Shown here: in pieces, positions 31,695 to 38,596 of the stretch
Layout of the letters: each line of letters opens with the position of its first letter
How positions within the stretch are numbered: the stretch's first letter is position 1
Source: Pseudomonas sp. GM80
GTDB taxonomy: Bacteria; Pseudomonadota; Gammaproteobacteria; Pseudomonadales; Pseudomonadaceae
NCBI RefSeq assembly: GCF_000282515.1
Contig: NZ_AKJD01000099.1
Span: 1 to 38,596, forward strand
Direction of reading: 5' to 3'
Length of the DNA stretch: 38,596 bases
The notes under the pieces: model-generated
What the model was told of the DNA's origin: nothing
Database searches by the model: none
What the model saw: only the letters and a program-made list of their open reading frames with translations
Program-made: the position numbers and the translations under genes

Positions 31695-32456
31695 TTAGTC
31701 CAGCGTGTCGACTTTGACCCGCAAGGTCATGTCATCCCGGCCTTGAGTCGAGTAGCTGCGGGCCAAGCCCTGTTTATCGGCCTGCGTCTGGCTGTTGACG
31801 CCGGCGAGGGTGATCCATTCACCGAGGCGTCCGCTGACAGTTGTGTCGGTACTTTGTACGTTCACTACATCGGAACGTTCCTGGCTCATTCGGTCATTGT
31901 TGGTAGTGATTGCCAGGTGAACGTTGTCACCGGTGACGCTGGCGGTGACGTAAAACCCTCGAGTGACGTTGCGGTATTGGGTCTGGCTGCTGTAATCGCC
32001 GTAGGAATTACTCTGGCTGCTGGTGATCGGCACGCTTTGTCCTACCTGGATCAGCGCCGGCATGCCTTCGCTGGCTTGCACCTGTTGCACGCCGCCGTTA
32101 CGGCTGGTGGTGCTGCGGCTGATGATGCGGGTCTGACTTGGCTGCGCGCCATTGACCGAATAACCCTCGTCGCCCCGACCATTGTTTTCGTTGGTGTCGA
32201 CGGTGATCAGCAGGCGTTTCGGGGCGGTGTCGAGTTGGGTGATCAGTGCCTTGAGTTCCTGAATCTTGTCTGGCTCGGCCTTGATGATCAGTTGATTGCC
32301 GTAGGCGCTGACCTGACCGTCCTTGCCAAGGAAGTCTTGCGCCATCGGCAGCATGTCTGTGCTGGTGCGGTAATTGAGAGGCACGATTTCTGTGGCCGCC
32401 ATCACCGAAAAACTGCAGCCGAGCAGCAGGGTGGTGAGCAGGGTGCGTAGGGACAT
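31695..32456 (-). CDS. Secreted secretin N-domain-like protein
   Basis: A 253-residue protein with a signal peptide (MSLRTLLTTLLLGCSFSVMA, cut near MAATE) followed by a NolW/secretin N-like domain: EIVPLNYRTSTDMLPMAQDF, then QLIIKAEPDKIQELKALITQ and LDTAPKRLLITVDT. That pattern is the short domain repeated in type II/III/IV pilus secretins. The C-terminal half is Ser/Gln/Thr-rich, beta-like and lacks the full secretin barrel length, so this is a stand-alone small protein rather than a channel. No secretion genes are adjacent. ATG 32456 has GGAGA upstream. It is probably periplasmic; its role is unknown. Confidence 0.75.
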   Translation of the reverse strand: MSLRTLLTTLLLGCSFSVMAATEIVPLNYRTSTDMLPMAQDFLGKDGQVSAYGNQLIIKAEPDKIQELKALITQLDTAPKRLLITVDTNENNGRGDEGYSVNGAQPSQTRIISRSTTSRNGGVQQVQASEGMPALIQVGQSVPITSSQSNSYGDYSSQTQYRNVTRGFYVTASVTGDNVHLAITTNNDRMSQERSDVVNVQSTDTTVSGRLGEWITLAGVNSQTQADKQGLARSYSTQGRDDMTLRVKVDTLD

Positions 32457-32533
32457 GTCCGTTATCTCCGCGTTCGAAAGGCTTGATATTGCCAGTTTGT
32501 CGGCCTCGGGTGGGGCAAGTTGAATCCTGGACA

Positions 32534-32570
32534 GCAAAACGCCCCGGCATCGTTGGATGCCGAGGCGTTT
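32534..32570 (-). terminator. Rho-independent terminator for the roxA-GNAT transcript
   Basis: A long stem AAACGCC-CGGCATC / GATGCCG-GGCGTTT with one bulge pair and loop GTTG (32537-32570) is followed on the minus strand by TTTTG. It lies 280 nt past the GNAT stop, beyond two repeat elements. Confidence 0.65.
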
Positions 32571-32583
32571 CGAGAACTGCTTT

Positions 32584-32716
32584 TGTGGCGAGGGGATTTA
32601 TCCCCGATGGGCTGCGAAGCAGCCCCAAATCCTGAAAACGCGGTGCATCAAGTAGACCGAGTTTGTCGGGTTGGCGACTGCTGCGCAGCCGAACGGGGAT
32701 AAATCCCCTCGCCACA
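32584..32716. repeat. Inverted pair of REP sequences
   Basis: TGTGGCGAGGGGATTTATCC (32584 onward) and its reverse complement GGATAAATCCCCTCGCCACA (ending 32716) enclose about 90 nt with a further GGGCTGCGAAGCAGCCC hairpin. This is a BIME-like REP doublet typical of fluorescent pseudomonads. Confidence 0.85.
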
Positions 32717-32726
32717 GGGTTTGCAT

Positions 32727-32837
32727 GATCGTTCCCACGCTCTGCGTGGTAATGCAGCCAGTGACGCTCTGCGTCAAATGCCGCATGGGACGCGGAGCGT
32801 CCCGAGAGGCATTCCCACGCCGAGCGTGGGAACGATC
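32727..32837. repeat. Long palindromic repeat with nested arms (DUF1534-like repeat)
   Basis: GATCGTTCCCACGCTCTGCG at the left and CGAGCGTGGGAACGATC at the right form an imperfect inverted repeat. Inside, GACGCTCTGCGTC and GACGCGGAGCGTC add two more palindromes. Repeats of this type are widespread in Pseudomonas and have sometimes been mis-called as small DUF1534 proteins. Confidence 0.8.
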
Positions 32838-32847
32838 AGGGCAGTGC

Positions 32848-33273
32848 TCAGGCCGAATGGCGAAGCATGTCGACATGCGGAATCCCGGCTTCGAGGAATT
32901 CCTCGCTGACCAGGCTGAAGCCCAGGCGCTCATAGAACGCCGTGGCCTGCACCTGCGCGCTGAGCATTTGCTGCTTCAGGCCGCGTTCTTCCGCTTCAGC
33001 AATCACCGCTTGCATCAGCGCATCTCCGACCTTCATCCCGCGCCAGTCTTTCAGCACCGAAACGCGGCCGATGTGCCCATCAGGCAACAGACGCGCAGTG
33101 CCAATCGGAAAGTCGCCTTCAAACGCCAGAAAATGCACGGCGGTCGCGTCATCCGCGTCCCATTCCAACTCAGGTGGCACCGATTGCTCGGCAATGAACA
33201 CCGTTTCACGAATGCGCCGGATCTCGGCGATGTCCTTCTGCCAGTCTGCGACACGTACGCGAATCTTATTCAT
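32848..33273 (-). CDS. GNAT-family N-acetyltransferase
   Basis: A 141-residue acetyl-CoA-dependent transferase. The acetyl-CoA pyrophosphate loop region reads GRVSVLKDWRGMKVGDALM (R/Q-x-x-G-x-G/A-like), with ElaA-like features such as IRRIRETVFIAEQSVPPELE at the start and QATAFYERLGFSLVSEEFLE at the end. ATG 33273 overlaps the 3' end of the roxA-like gene by 8 nt, so the two are probably one transcript. The substrate is unknown; small-molecule amine acetylation is likely. Confidence 0.88.
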   Translation of the reverse strand: MNKIRVRVADWQKDIAEIRRIRETVFIAEQSVPPELEWDADDATAVHFLAFEGDFPIGTARLLPDGHIGRVSVLKDWRGMKVGDALMQAVIAEAEERGLKQQMLSAQVQATAFYERLGFSLVSEEFLEAGIPHVDMLRHSA

Positions 33274-34435
33274 CGGCGAACCCCAGGCTGCCTTGCTTGA
33301 CCAGCTCGCACAGCAGGCCGCGACCGTCTTCATCATTCAGCCACTCGCCGAGGTTATCGGCGTGCAGGGCGTCGGCGGCGCAGATCAGCTTCAGCAGTTC
33401 ACGCAGTTTGCCCGGCAGATAACGGCTCTGGCCGCTGGCGAACAGCAGCAGGTCGTCATCGACTTCCGACCAGGCCAGACGCGCGCTCGGGTTGCGGATC
33501 AATACAGCGCCATCCTGCAGAGCGCTGAGGAAGTCTTCTTCTTCGACGTCTTCCGGGCCAACCACCAGCTCTGGATAGCGCGGCTCGGTCATGTACTGGC
33601 CGAACCAGGTCAGCAGCAGACGCTCGTCGCTCATGTGTTCAGCGAGCAGGGCTTTGAGGCGATCCAGCGCATCGTGTTGAATCTGATGCGGGTCAGCGGC
33701 TGGTTGCGCGTCGGCGTCGGTGTAGCGCTCTTCGTCAGTCAGGAACTGGCTGAGGAAGTCGGTGAAGTGGGTCAGCACTTCAGAGGCGCTCGGCGCGCGG
33801 AAGCCGACCGAGTAGGTCATGCAATTGTCGACCGCGACACCGCAGTGAGCCAGGCGCGGCGGCAGGTAAAGCATGTCGCCCGGTTCCAGTACCCATTCTT
33901 CGGTCTCGTGGAATTCGGCGAGGATGCGCAGATCCGCGTGTTGCAGCAGTGGGCTCTCGGAATCGCACATCTGGCCGATTTTCCAGTTGCGCTTGCCGTG
34001 GCCTTGCAGCAGGAACACATCGTAGTTGTCGAAATGCGGACCAACGCTGCCACCCGGAGCGGCGAAGCTGATCATCACGTCGTCGACGCGCCAGCTCGGC
34101 AGGAAGCGGAAGTTTTCCAGCAGCTCGCTGACTTCCGGCACGAACTGGTCAACCGCTTGCACCAGCAGGGTCCACTCTTTTTCCGGCAGTTTGCTGAACT
34201 CGTCTTCAGCGAACGGGCCGCGACGCAGTTCCCAAGGGCGCTCGCCGTGCTCGATCACCAGGCGCGATTCGACTTCTTCTTCCAGGGCCAGGCCGGCCAG
34301 TTCGTCGGCGTCGATCGGGCTTTCGAAATCAGGAATCGCCTGGCGGATCAGCAGTGGCTTTTTCTGCCAGTAGTCGCGCAGGAACTCGCGTGCTGTGATG
34401 CCGCCCAGAAGTTGAAGAGGAATATCGGGATTCAT
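33266..34435 (-). CDS. roxA: Ribosomal oxygenase, RoxA/YcfD-like (JmjC cupin)
   Basis: A 2-oxoglutarate/Fe(II)-dependent oxygenase; the E. coli homologue hydroxylates an arginine of ribosomal protein L16. The 389-residue protein has the iron triad: HFD in GGSVGPHFDNYDVFLLQG and the later His in YLPPRLAHCGVAV. The C-terminal dimer/winged-helix region is complete (VLIRNPSARLAWSEVDDDLL). ATG 34435 (MNPDIPLQLLGG) is chosen by fit to the family N-terminus; the ribosome-binding site is weak. A purB terminator lies just upstream, so the gene has its own promoter or depends on read-through. Confidence 0.9.
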   Translation of the reverse strand: MNPDIPLQLLGGITAREFLRDYWQKKPLLIRQAIPDFESPIDADELAGLALEEEVESRLVIEHGERPWELRRGPFAEDEFSKLPEKEWTLLVQAVDQFVPEVSELLENFRFLPSWRVDDVMISFAAPGGSVGPHFDNYDVFLLQGHGKRNWKIGQMCDSESPLLQHADLRILAEFHETEEWVLEPGDMLYLPPRLAHCGVAVDNCMTYSVGFRAPSASEVLTHFTDFLSQFLTDEERYTDADAQPAADPHQIQHDALDRLKALLAEHMSDERLLLTWFGQYMTEPRYPELVVGPEDVEEEDFLSALQDGAVLIRNPSARLAWSEVDDDLLLFASGQSRYLPGKLRELLKLICAADALHADNLGEWLNDEDGRGLLCELVKQGSLGFADE

Positions 34436-34474
34436 ATGTAACCTATTGAAAAAAAGCACTTTTCAGACGGGAAT

Positions 34475-34499
34475 AAAAACGCCCGGCGCGGCCGGGCGT
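34475..34499 (-). terminator. Rho-independent terminator of purB
   Basis: A 9-bp stem ACGCCCGGC/GCCGGGCGT with a 3-nt loop (34479-34499) is followed on the minus strand by TTTTA. It lies 22 nt past the purB stop. Confidence 0.88.
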
Positions 34500-34521
34500 C
34501 TCAAGCGGGGCAAACGGTCGA

Positions 34522-35892
34522 TCAGATGCGTTTGGCTTGCGCTACAGCGTTGCCGATGTAGTTGGCCGGGGTCAGTTGCTTGAGCTCGGCTTTCGCTTCG
34601 GCAGGCATGTCCAGACCATCGATGAAAGTCTGCAGGGCTTCAGGGCTGATGCCCTTGCCACGGGTCAGTTCTTTCAGCTTCTCGTACGGGTTTTCGATGT
34701 TGTAGCGGCGCATCACGGTCTGGATCGGCTCAGCCAGAACTTCCCAGCAAGCGTCGAGGTCAGCGGCAATCTTCTGAGCGTTCAGCTCAAGTTTGCTGAT
34801 GCCTTTGAGGCTGGCTTCGTACGCGATCACGCTGTGGGCGAAGCCGACACCGAGGTTACGCAGGACGGTGGAGTCGGTCAGGTCGCGCTGCCAGCGGGAG
34901 ATCGGCAGTTTGCTCGCCAGGTGCTGGAACAGTGCGTTGGCGATACCCAGGTTGCCTTCGGAGTTTTCGAAGTCGATCGGGTTGACCTTGTGCGGCATGG
35001 TCGACGAACCGATTTCGCCAGCGATGGTGCGCTGCTTGAAGTAACCCAGGGAGATGTAGCCCCAGATGTCACGGTCGAAGTCGATCAGGATGGTGTTGAA
35101 GCGCGCGATCGCGTCGAACAGCTCGGCGATGTAGTCGTGCGGTTCGATCTGCGTGGTGTACGGGTTGAAGCCCAGGCCCAGCTCGTCTTCGATGAAGGCG
35201 CGGGCGTTGGCTTCCCAGTCGATCTGCGGGTAGGCCGACAGGTGCGCGTTGTAGTTGCCGACAGCGCCGTTGATCTTGCCCAACAGCGGCACGGCAGCAA
35301 CCTGAGCGATCTGGCGCTCGAGACGGTAAACCACGTTCGCCAGCTCTTTACCCAGAGTGGTTGGAGAAGCCGGTTGGCCGTGAGTACGCGACAGCATTGG
35401 CACGTCGGCGAAACGGATGGCCAGTTCGCGGATGGCTTCGGCGGTCTGGCGCATCAGCGGCAGCATCACGTCGTCACGGCCTTCGCGCAGCATCAGGGCG
35501 TGGGACAGGTTGTTGATGTCTTCGCTGGTGCAGGCAAAGTGGATGAACTCGCTGACCTTGGCCAGCTCCGGCAGCTTGGCCGCTTGCTCTTTGAGCAAGT
35601 ATTCGATCGCTTTGACGTCGTGGTTGGTGGTGCGCTCGATCTCTTTGACGCGCTCGGCGTGCTCCAGCGAGAAGTTTTCAGCCAGTTCATTGAGAACGGC
35701 GTTGGCCTCGGCGGAGAAGGCCGGCACTTCAGGGATGCCAGCGTGGGCGGCCAGGCGCTGGAGCCAGCGCACTTCAACCAGAACACGGGCACGGATCAGA
35801 CCGTACTCGCTGAAAATCGGGCGCAGGGCCTGGGTTTTGCCGGCGTAGCGGCCGTCAACAGGGGAAACCGCAGTGAGCGAAGAAAGCTGCAT
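34522..35892 (-). CDS. purB: Adenylosuccinate lyase
   Basis: Catalyses two steps of purine synthesis: SAICAR to AICAR plus fumarate, and adenylosuccinate to AMP plus fumarate. The 456-residue protein belongs to the E. coli-type branch of the fumarase/aspartase superfamily. The signature loop GSSTMPHKVNPIDFENSEGN carries the catalytic Ser; the active-site His is in LSRTHGQPASPTT, and HFACTSEDINN is intact. ATG 35892 (MQLSSLTAVSPVDGRYA) fits the family start; an upstream extension does not. Confidence 0.97.
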   Translation of the reverse strand: MQLSSLTAVSPVDGRYAGKTQALRPIFSEYGLIRARVLVEVRWLQRLAAHAGIPEVPAFSAEANAVLNELAENFSLEHAERVKEIERTTNHDVKAIEYLLKEQAAKLPELAKVSEFIHFACTSEDINNLSHALMLREGRDDVMLPLMRQTAEAIRELAIRFADVPMLSRTHGQPASPTTLGKELANVVYRLERQIAQVAAVPLLGKINGAVGNYNAHLSAYPQIDWEANARAFIEDELGLGFNPYTTQIEPHDYIAELFDAIARFNTILIDFDRDIWGYISLGYFKQRTIAGEIGSSTMPHKVNPIDFENSEGNLGIANALFQHLASKLPISRWQRDLTDSTVLRNLGVGFAHSVIAYEASLKGISKLELNAQKIAADLDACWEVLAEPIQTVMRRYNIENPYEKLKELTRGKGISPEALQTFIDGLDMPAEAKAELKQLTPANYIGNAVAQAKRI

Positions 35893-35941
35893 GGGGTGTT
35901 CTCGGACAGTCGGGCAACGAAATGGGGCGCGTATCATACAT

Positions 35942-35977
35942 GAAAAAATCCGCCGGTCCGTTGCCAACTGACCGGCG
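35942..35977 (-). terminator. Rho-independent terminator of hflD
   Basis: An 8-bp stem CGCCGGTC/GACCGGCG with an 11-nt loop (35951-35977) is followed on the minus strand by GATTTTTTC. It lies about 40 nt past the hflD stop and just before purB. Confidence 0.8.
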
Positions 35978-36018
35978 TATTACGCGTTACAGACTACAAA
36001 GCTTTTATTGCGCGGCGT

Positions 36019-36642
36019 TTACTCGCTGCGCATCAACGGATACAGCTCTTTGAGCAGCTTGCGCCGGCTGATCACCAGCTGCCAGCGATGGCCGCCGAGC
36101 TGTCGCCACAAGCGCGCCGAACGGATACCGGCGAGCAGCAGGGCGCGAATCTTCGAAGCGTTGCTCGGCTGTTGCAGGTTGCGCATGTCGCCGTGCACCT
36201 GAATGCGTTGGCGCAAGGTACTCAGGGTGTCCTGATACAGCGCGCCGCAGGCGGCAATCACGTTTTCATGGGCCGGGCCGAAATGTTCGACCTGCGACTG
36301 AATCTGCGGCAAGCGCTTGCCGATGGTGTCGAGCATATCGTCACGCTTGGCCAGTTGCCGCTCCAGGCCGAGCATCGACAGGGCGTAACGCAATGGCTCA
36401 CGCTGCAACGTGCTCGGGTCGCGTTCGAGGGCGCCGATCAGCGCTCGGTAACCCTCGCGTAGATTGAGGTCGTCGCCGCCGTACACGTCCAGCGTGTCTT
36501 TCGGGTCGCGCACCAGCAGGCTGCCGAGCATGCACGTCAGGCCGGCTTCGCTGGTCTGGCCGCTCTTGGCGATCCGGTCGACCAGCACGGCGGCGAGAAA
36601 CACGCCGCCGAGCGCCGTCAGTTGCTCCTGAGTCGGGCTCAT
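36019..36642 (-). CDS. hflD: High-frequency lysogenisation protein HflD homologue
   Basis: A 207-residue helical, membrane-associated protein. E. coli HflD (YcfC) influences lambda lysogeny through CII. Family segments are visible: LGGVFLAAVLVDRIAKSGQT near the N-terminus, LGLERQLAKRDDMLDTIGKR in the middle and ARLWRQLGGHRWQLVISRRK near the end. ATG 36642 overlaps the mnmA stop by 4 nt, the usual mnmA-hflD pairing of gammaproteobacteria. Confidence 0.95.
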   Translation of the reverse strand: MSPTQEQLTALGGVFLAAVLVDRIAKSGQTSEAGLTCMLGSLLVRDPKDTLDVYGGDDLNLREGYRALIGALERDPSTLQREPLRYALSMLGLERQLAKRDDMLDTIGKRLPQIQSQVEHFGPAHENVIAACGALYQDTLSTLRQRIQVHGDMRNLQQPSNASKIRALLLAGIRSARLWRQLGGHRWQLVISRRKLLKELYPLMRSE

Positions 36643-37763
36643 GCCTGGCCGCTCCACGGCTCGGCGACTTCGATCACGCCGCCACCGAGGCAGATTTCAC
36701 CGTCATAGAACACCACGGACTGGCCCGGCGTCACCGCGCGTTGCGGCTCGTCGAACACGGCGCGGTAGCCGCTGGCGGTTTTTTCCAGGGTGCACGCCTG
36801 GTCGCTCTGGCGATAACGTACTTTGGCGGTCAGGCGCAGCGGCTGGCTCAGGTCGATCGGGTTGACCCAATAGATTTCCGAGGCGAGCAGGGCGCTGGAG
36901 AACAGCCACGGATGGTTGTTGCCCTGGCCGACGATCAGCTCGTTGCTGTCGAGATCCTTGCGCAGCACGTACCACGGCTCATCGCCGGCGTCTTTCAAAC
37001 CGCCGATGCCGAGGCCCTGACGCTGACCGATGGTGTGATACATCAAACCGTGGTGACGGCCGATGACTTCACCTTCGGTGGTTTTTATTTCGCCCGGTTG
37101 CGCCGGCAGGTATTGCTTGAGGAAGTCGCTGAAACGCCGCTCGCCGATGAAGCAGATCCCGGTGGAATCCTTCTTCTTGGCGGTGGCCAGCTCGTATTTC
37201 TCGGCAATTGCACGGACTTCCGGCTTTTCCAGTTCGCCAACCGGGAACAAGGTCTTGGCGATCTGTTCGCCGCCAACGGCGTGCAGGAAGTAGCTTTGAT
37301 CCTTGTTCGGATCGAGGCCTTTGAGCAGTTCGGTGCGGCCATCGATGTCGCGACGGCGCACGTAGTGACCAGTGGCGATCAGGTCGGCGCCGAGCATCAT
37401 GGCGTAGTCGAGGAACGCCTTGAACTTGATCTCGCGGTTACACAGGATGTCCGGGTTCGGCGTGCGTCCGGCCTTGTATTCGGCCAGGAAGTGCTCGAAC
37501 ACGTTGTCCCAGTATTCCGCAGCGAAGTTGGCGGTGTGCAGCTTGATGCCGATTTTGTCACACACAGCCTGGGCATCCGCCAGGTCGTCCATGGCGGTGC
37601 AGTATTCCGTTCCGTCGTCTTCTTCCCAGTTCTTCATGAACAGGCCTTCCACCTCGTAACCCTGCTCGATCAGCAGGAGAGCGGAAACGGAAGAGTCCAC
37701 GCCGCCGGACATACCGACAATGACGCGCTTCTTGGATGTGTCAGAAGGGGCTGGATCACGCAT
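36639..37763 (-). CDS. mnmA: tRNA-specific 2-thiouridylase MnmA
   Basis: Adds sulfur to U34 of Glu, Gln and Lys tRNAs. The 374-residue protein has the ATP-binding PP-loop GMSGGVDSSVSALLL at 17-31, the catalytic cysteines in NPDILCNREIKF and STGICFIGER, and the tRNA-contact region HHGLMYHTIGQRQGLGIGG. The C-terminal beta domain is complete. It lies 59 nt after the Nudix gene and overlaps hflD, so the three are probably one operon. Confidence 0.97.
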   Translation of the reverse strand: MRDPAPSDTSKKRVIVGMSGGVDSSVSALLLIEQGYEVEGLFMKNWEEDDGTEYCTAMDDLADAQAVCDKIGIKLHTANFAAEYWDNVFEHFLAEYKAGRTPNPDILCNREIKFKAFLDYAMMLGADLIATGHYVRRRDIDGRTELLKGLDPNKDQSYFLHAVGGEQIAKTLFPVGELEKPEVRAIAEKYELATAKKKDSTGICFIGERRFSDFLKQYLPAQPGEIKTTEGEVIGRHHGLMYHTIGQRQGLGIGGLKDAGDEPWYVLRKDLDSNELIVGQGNNHPWLFSSALLASEIYWVNPIDLSQPLRLTAKVRYRQSDQACTLEKTASGYRAVFDEPQRAVTPGQSVVFYDGEICLGGGVIEVAEPWSGQA

Positions 37764-37822
37764 AGGGATTCAATGAGTGTCTTGAAAAAGGACGCGATTC
37801 TATCAGGCTCGCGGCCTCAAGG

Positions 37823-38269
37823 CTAAAGAGAAGGGCGGATCAGTTCGAGGCCGAAGTGATGGCCGGCCAGATAATCGTCGATGCAGCGGATGATCAGCTC
37901 ACTGCGCCAGTTGTCGCGCTGGGCGATTAATTCGTCGCGGGTCAGCCACTTGGCGCCGACGATGCCGTCGTCCAATTGGTAATCCGGGTGATGTTTGACG
38001 GCTTTGGCGCTGAAACACACGCGCTGGTAGGTCACGCCGTTGCTCGGGGCGGTGTACAGGTAAATGCCGATGACGCCGGTGGGTTCGACGTCCCAGCCGG
38101 TTTCTTCAAGGGTTTCGCGCACGGCGGCTTCGATCAGGGTTTCGTCCGGATCGAGATGGCCGGCGGGCTGGTTGAGCACGTTACGCCCGGCCTTGTGTTC
38201 TTCGACCATCAGGAAACGGCCGTTGTCCTCGACGATGGTGGCGACGGTGATGTGGGGGAGCCATTCCAT
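37823..38269 (-). CDS. nudJ: Nudix hydrolase, NudJ-like
   Basis: A 148-residue Nudix protein. E. coli NudJ hydrolyses thiamine pyrophosphate precursors and nucleoside di/triphosphates. The Nudix box is complete: G-H-L-D-P-D-E-T-L-I-E-A-A-V-R-E-T-L-E-E followed by TGW. ATG 38269 (MEWLPHITVATIVEDNG) has GGAAGG upstream and fits the family; a longer frame would be translated from a REP sequence. Position upstream of mnmA is the common one in gammaproteobacteria. Confidence 0.92.
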   Translation of the reverse strand: MEWLPHITVATIVEDNGRFLMVEEHKAGRNVLNQPAGHLDPDETLIEAAVRETLEETGWDVEPTGVIGIYLYTAPSNGVTYQRVCFSAKAVKHHPDYQLDDGIVGAKWLTRDELIAQRDNWRSELIIRCIDDYLAGHHFGLELIRPSL

Positions 38270-38303
38270 AAAACCTTCCTCAATCTTTTGGTTGAACCCC
38301 AAT

Positions 38304-38414
38304 CCCTGTGGGAGCTGGCTTGTCGGAACGCCGCATCGCAGCGATAGCGGTGGTTCAGTCACCATCCATGTTGGATGATAAACCGCTATCGCTGGCAAGC
38401 CAGCTCCCACAGGG
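38304..38414. repeat. Inverted pair of REP sequences between icd and nudJ
   Basis: CCCTGTGGGAGCTGGCTTG (38304-38322) and its exact reverse complement (38396-38414) enclose a second inverted pair, GCGATAGCGGT/ACCGCTATCGC. It forms a long cruciform-capable BIME-like unit. Confidence 0.9.
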
Positions 38415-38440
38415 TTTTGTGGTGATCATAAAACCCGGAT

Positions 38441-38469
38441 ACAAAAACCCCGGCACTAGGCCGGGGTTT
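38441..38469 (-). terminator. Rho-independent terminator of the isocitrate dehydrogenase gene
   Basis: A 10-bp stem AAACCCCGGC/GCCGGGGTTT with a 5-nt loop (38445-38469) is followed on the minus strand by TTG and further T-rich sequence. It lies about 20 nt past the stop codon. Confidence 0.85.
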
Positions 38470-38487
38470 GTTTGCCGCGCTACAACC

Positions 38488-38596
38488 TTAAACCAGCGCA
38501 GCAATCGCCGCGTTGAGGGTTGCGCTTGGGCGCATGGCCTTGCTGATCAGCTCGGCATTGGCGTGGTAGTAACCGCCGATGTCGACTGGCTTTCCC
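38488..38596 (-). CDS. idh: Monomeric NADP-dependent isocitrate dehydrogenase, C-terminal end
   Basis: Only the last 35 residues are in the window, reading GKPVDIGGYYHANAELISKA and then MRPSATLNAAIAALV before TAA at 38490-38488. GKPVDIGGYY and MRPSATLNAA are the highly conserved C-terminal motifs of the large monomeric (about 740-residue) isocitrate dehydrogenases, not of the dimeric type. The gene continues beyond the right edge. It competes with isocitrate lyase for isocitrate. Confidence 0.9.
   Translation of the reverse strand, partial: GKPVDIGGYYHANAELISKAMRPSATLNAAIAALV

Noticed and set aside
1..38596. CRISPR arrays, tRNA or rRNA genes, prophage
   Set aside because: No regularly spaced direct repeats, no tRNA-like cloverleaf with CCA-end context and no phage structural genes were seen on reading both strands.

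Overview
The window looks like a chromosome segment of a Pseudomonas, most likely of the P. fluorescens group. Three things point there: a complete 13-gene NADH dehydrogenase I operon with fused nuoCD; housekeeping genes in the order known from P. aeruginosa (icd, a Nudix gene, mnmA, hflD, purB, roxA-like gene, GNAT gene, aceA, nuo); and many short palindromic repeats typical of fluorescent pseudomonads. No rRNA, tRNA, CRISPR array or phage is visible.

Layout. (1) 1-5480 is an accessory zone. A small DUF6124-type gene is split by an intact 1,255-bp IS3-family element with a clean 3-bp target duplication. It is followed by an OprD-type porin, a composite antitoxin remnant, a candidate small RNA, and an AT-rich membrane-protein gene whose proline-rich tail lies in the -1 frame behind an A7 run and leads into a 46-codon gene. 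(2) 5481-20600 is the minus-strand nuoA-N operon, with a candidate promoter upstream and a hairpin terminator downstream. (3) 20700-21800 is a scarred spacer with a Fur-like site, a palindromic repeat, a remnant short-chain dehydrogenase and a heptamer tandem repeat. (4) 21804-29609 is a compact plus-strand cluster of eight genes. (5) 29642-38596 returns to conserved minus-strand genes: aceA, a secretin-domain protein, GNAT acetyltransferase, roxA-like oxygenase, purB, hflD, mnmA, a Nudix hydrolase and the 3' end of monomeric isocitrate dehydrogenase.

The main novelty candidate is the eight-gene cluster between nuoA and aceA, two genes that are close neighbours in P. aeruginosa. It encodes an alpha-oxoamine synthase, a CitE-like lyase, a MaoC-like dehydratase, an ornithine cyclodeaminase/mu-crystallin-family protein, a D-2-hydroxyacid dehydrogenase, a class II aldolase-family protein with a Gly at the usual catalytic Glu position, a HisC-like aminotransferase and an MFS exporter. 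The last four genes overlap by 4-8 nt. There is no NRPS, PKS, carrier protein or adenylation domain, so the likely product is a small, polar, amino-acid-like metabolite built from acyl-CoA and amino acid units and then exported. I recognise no described pathway with this gene set. Near-identical palindromic repeats flank the cluster.
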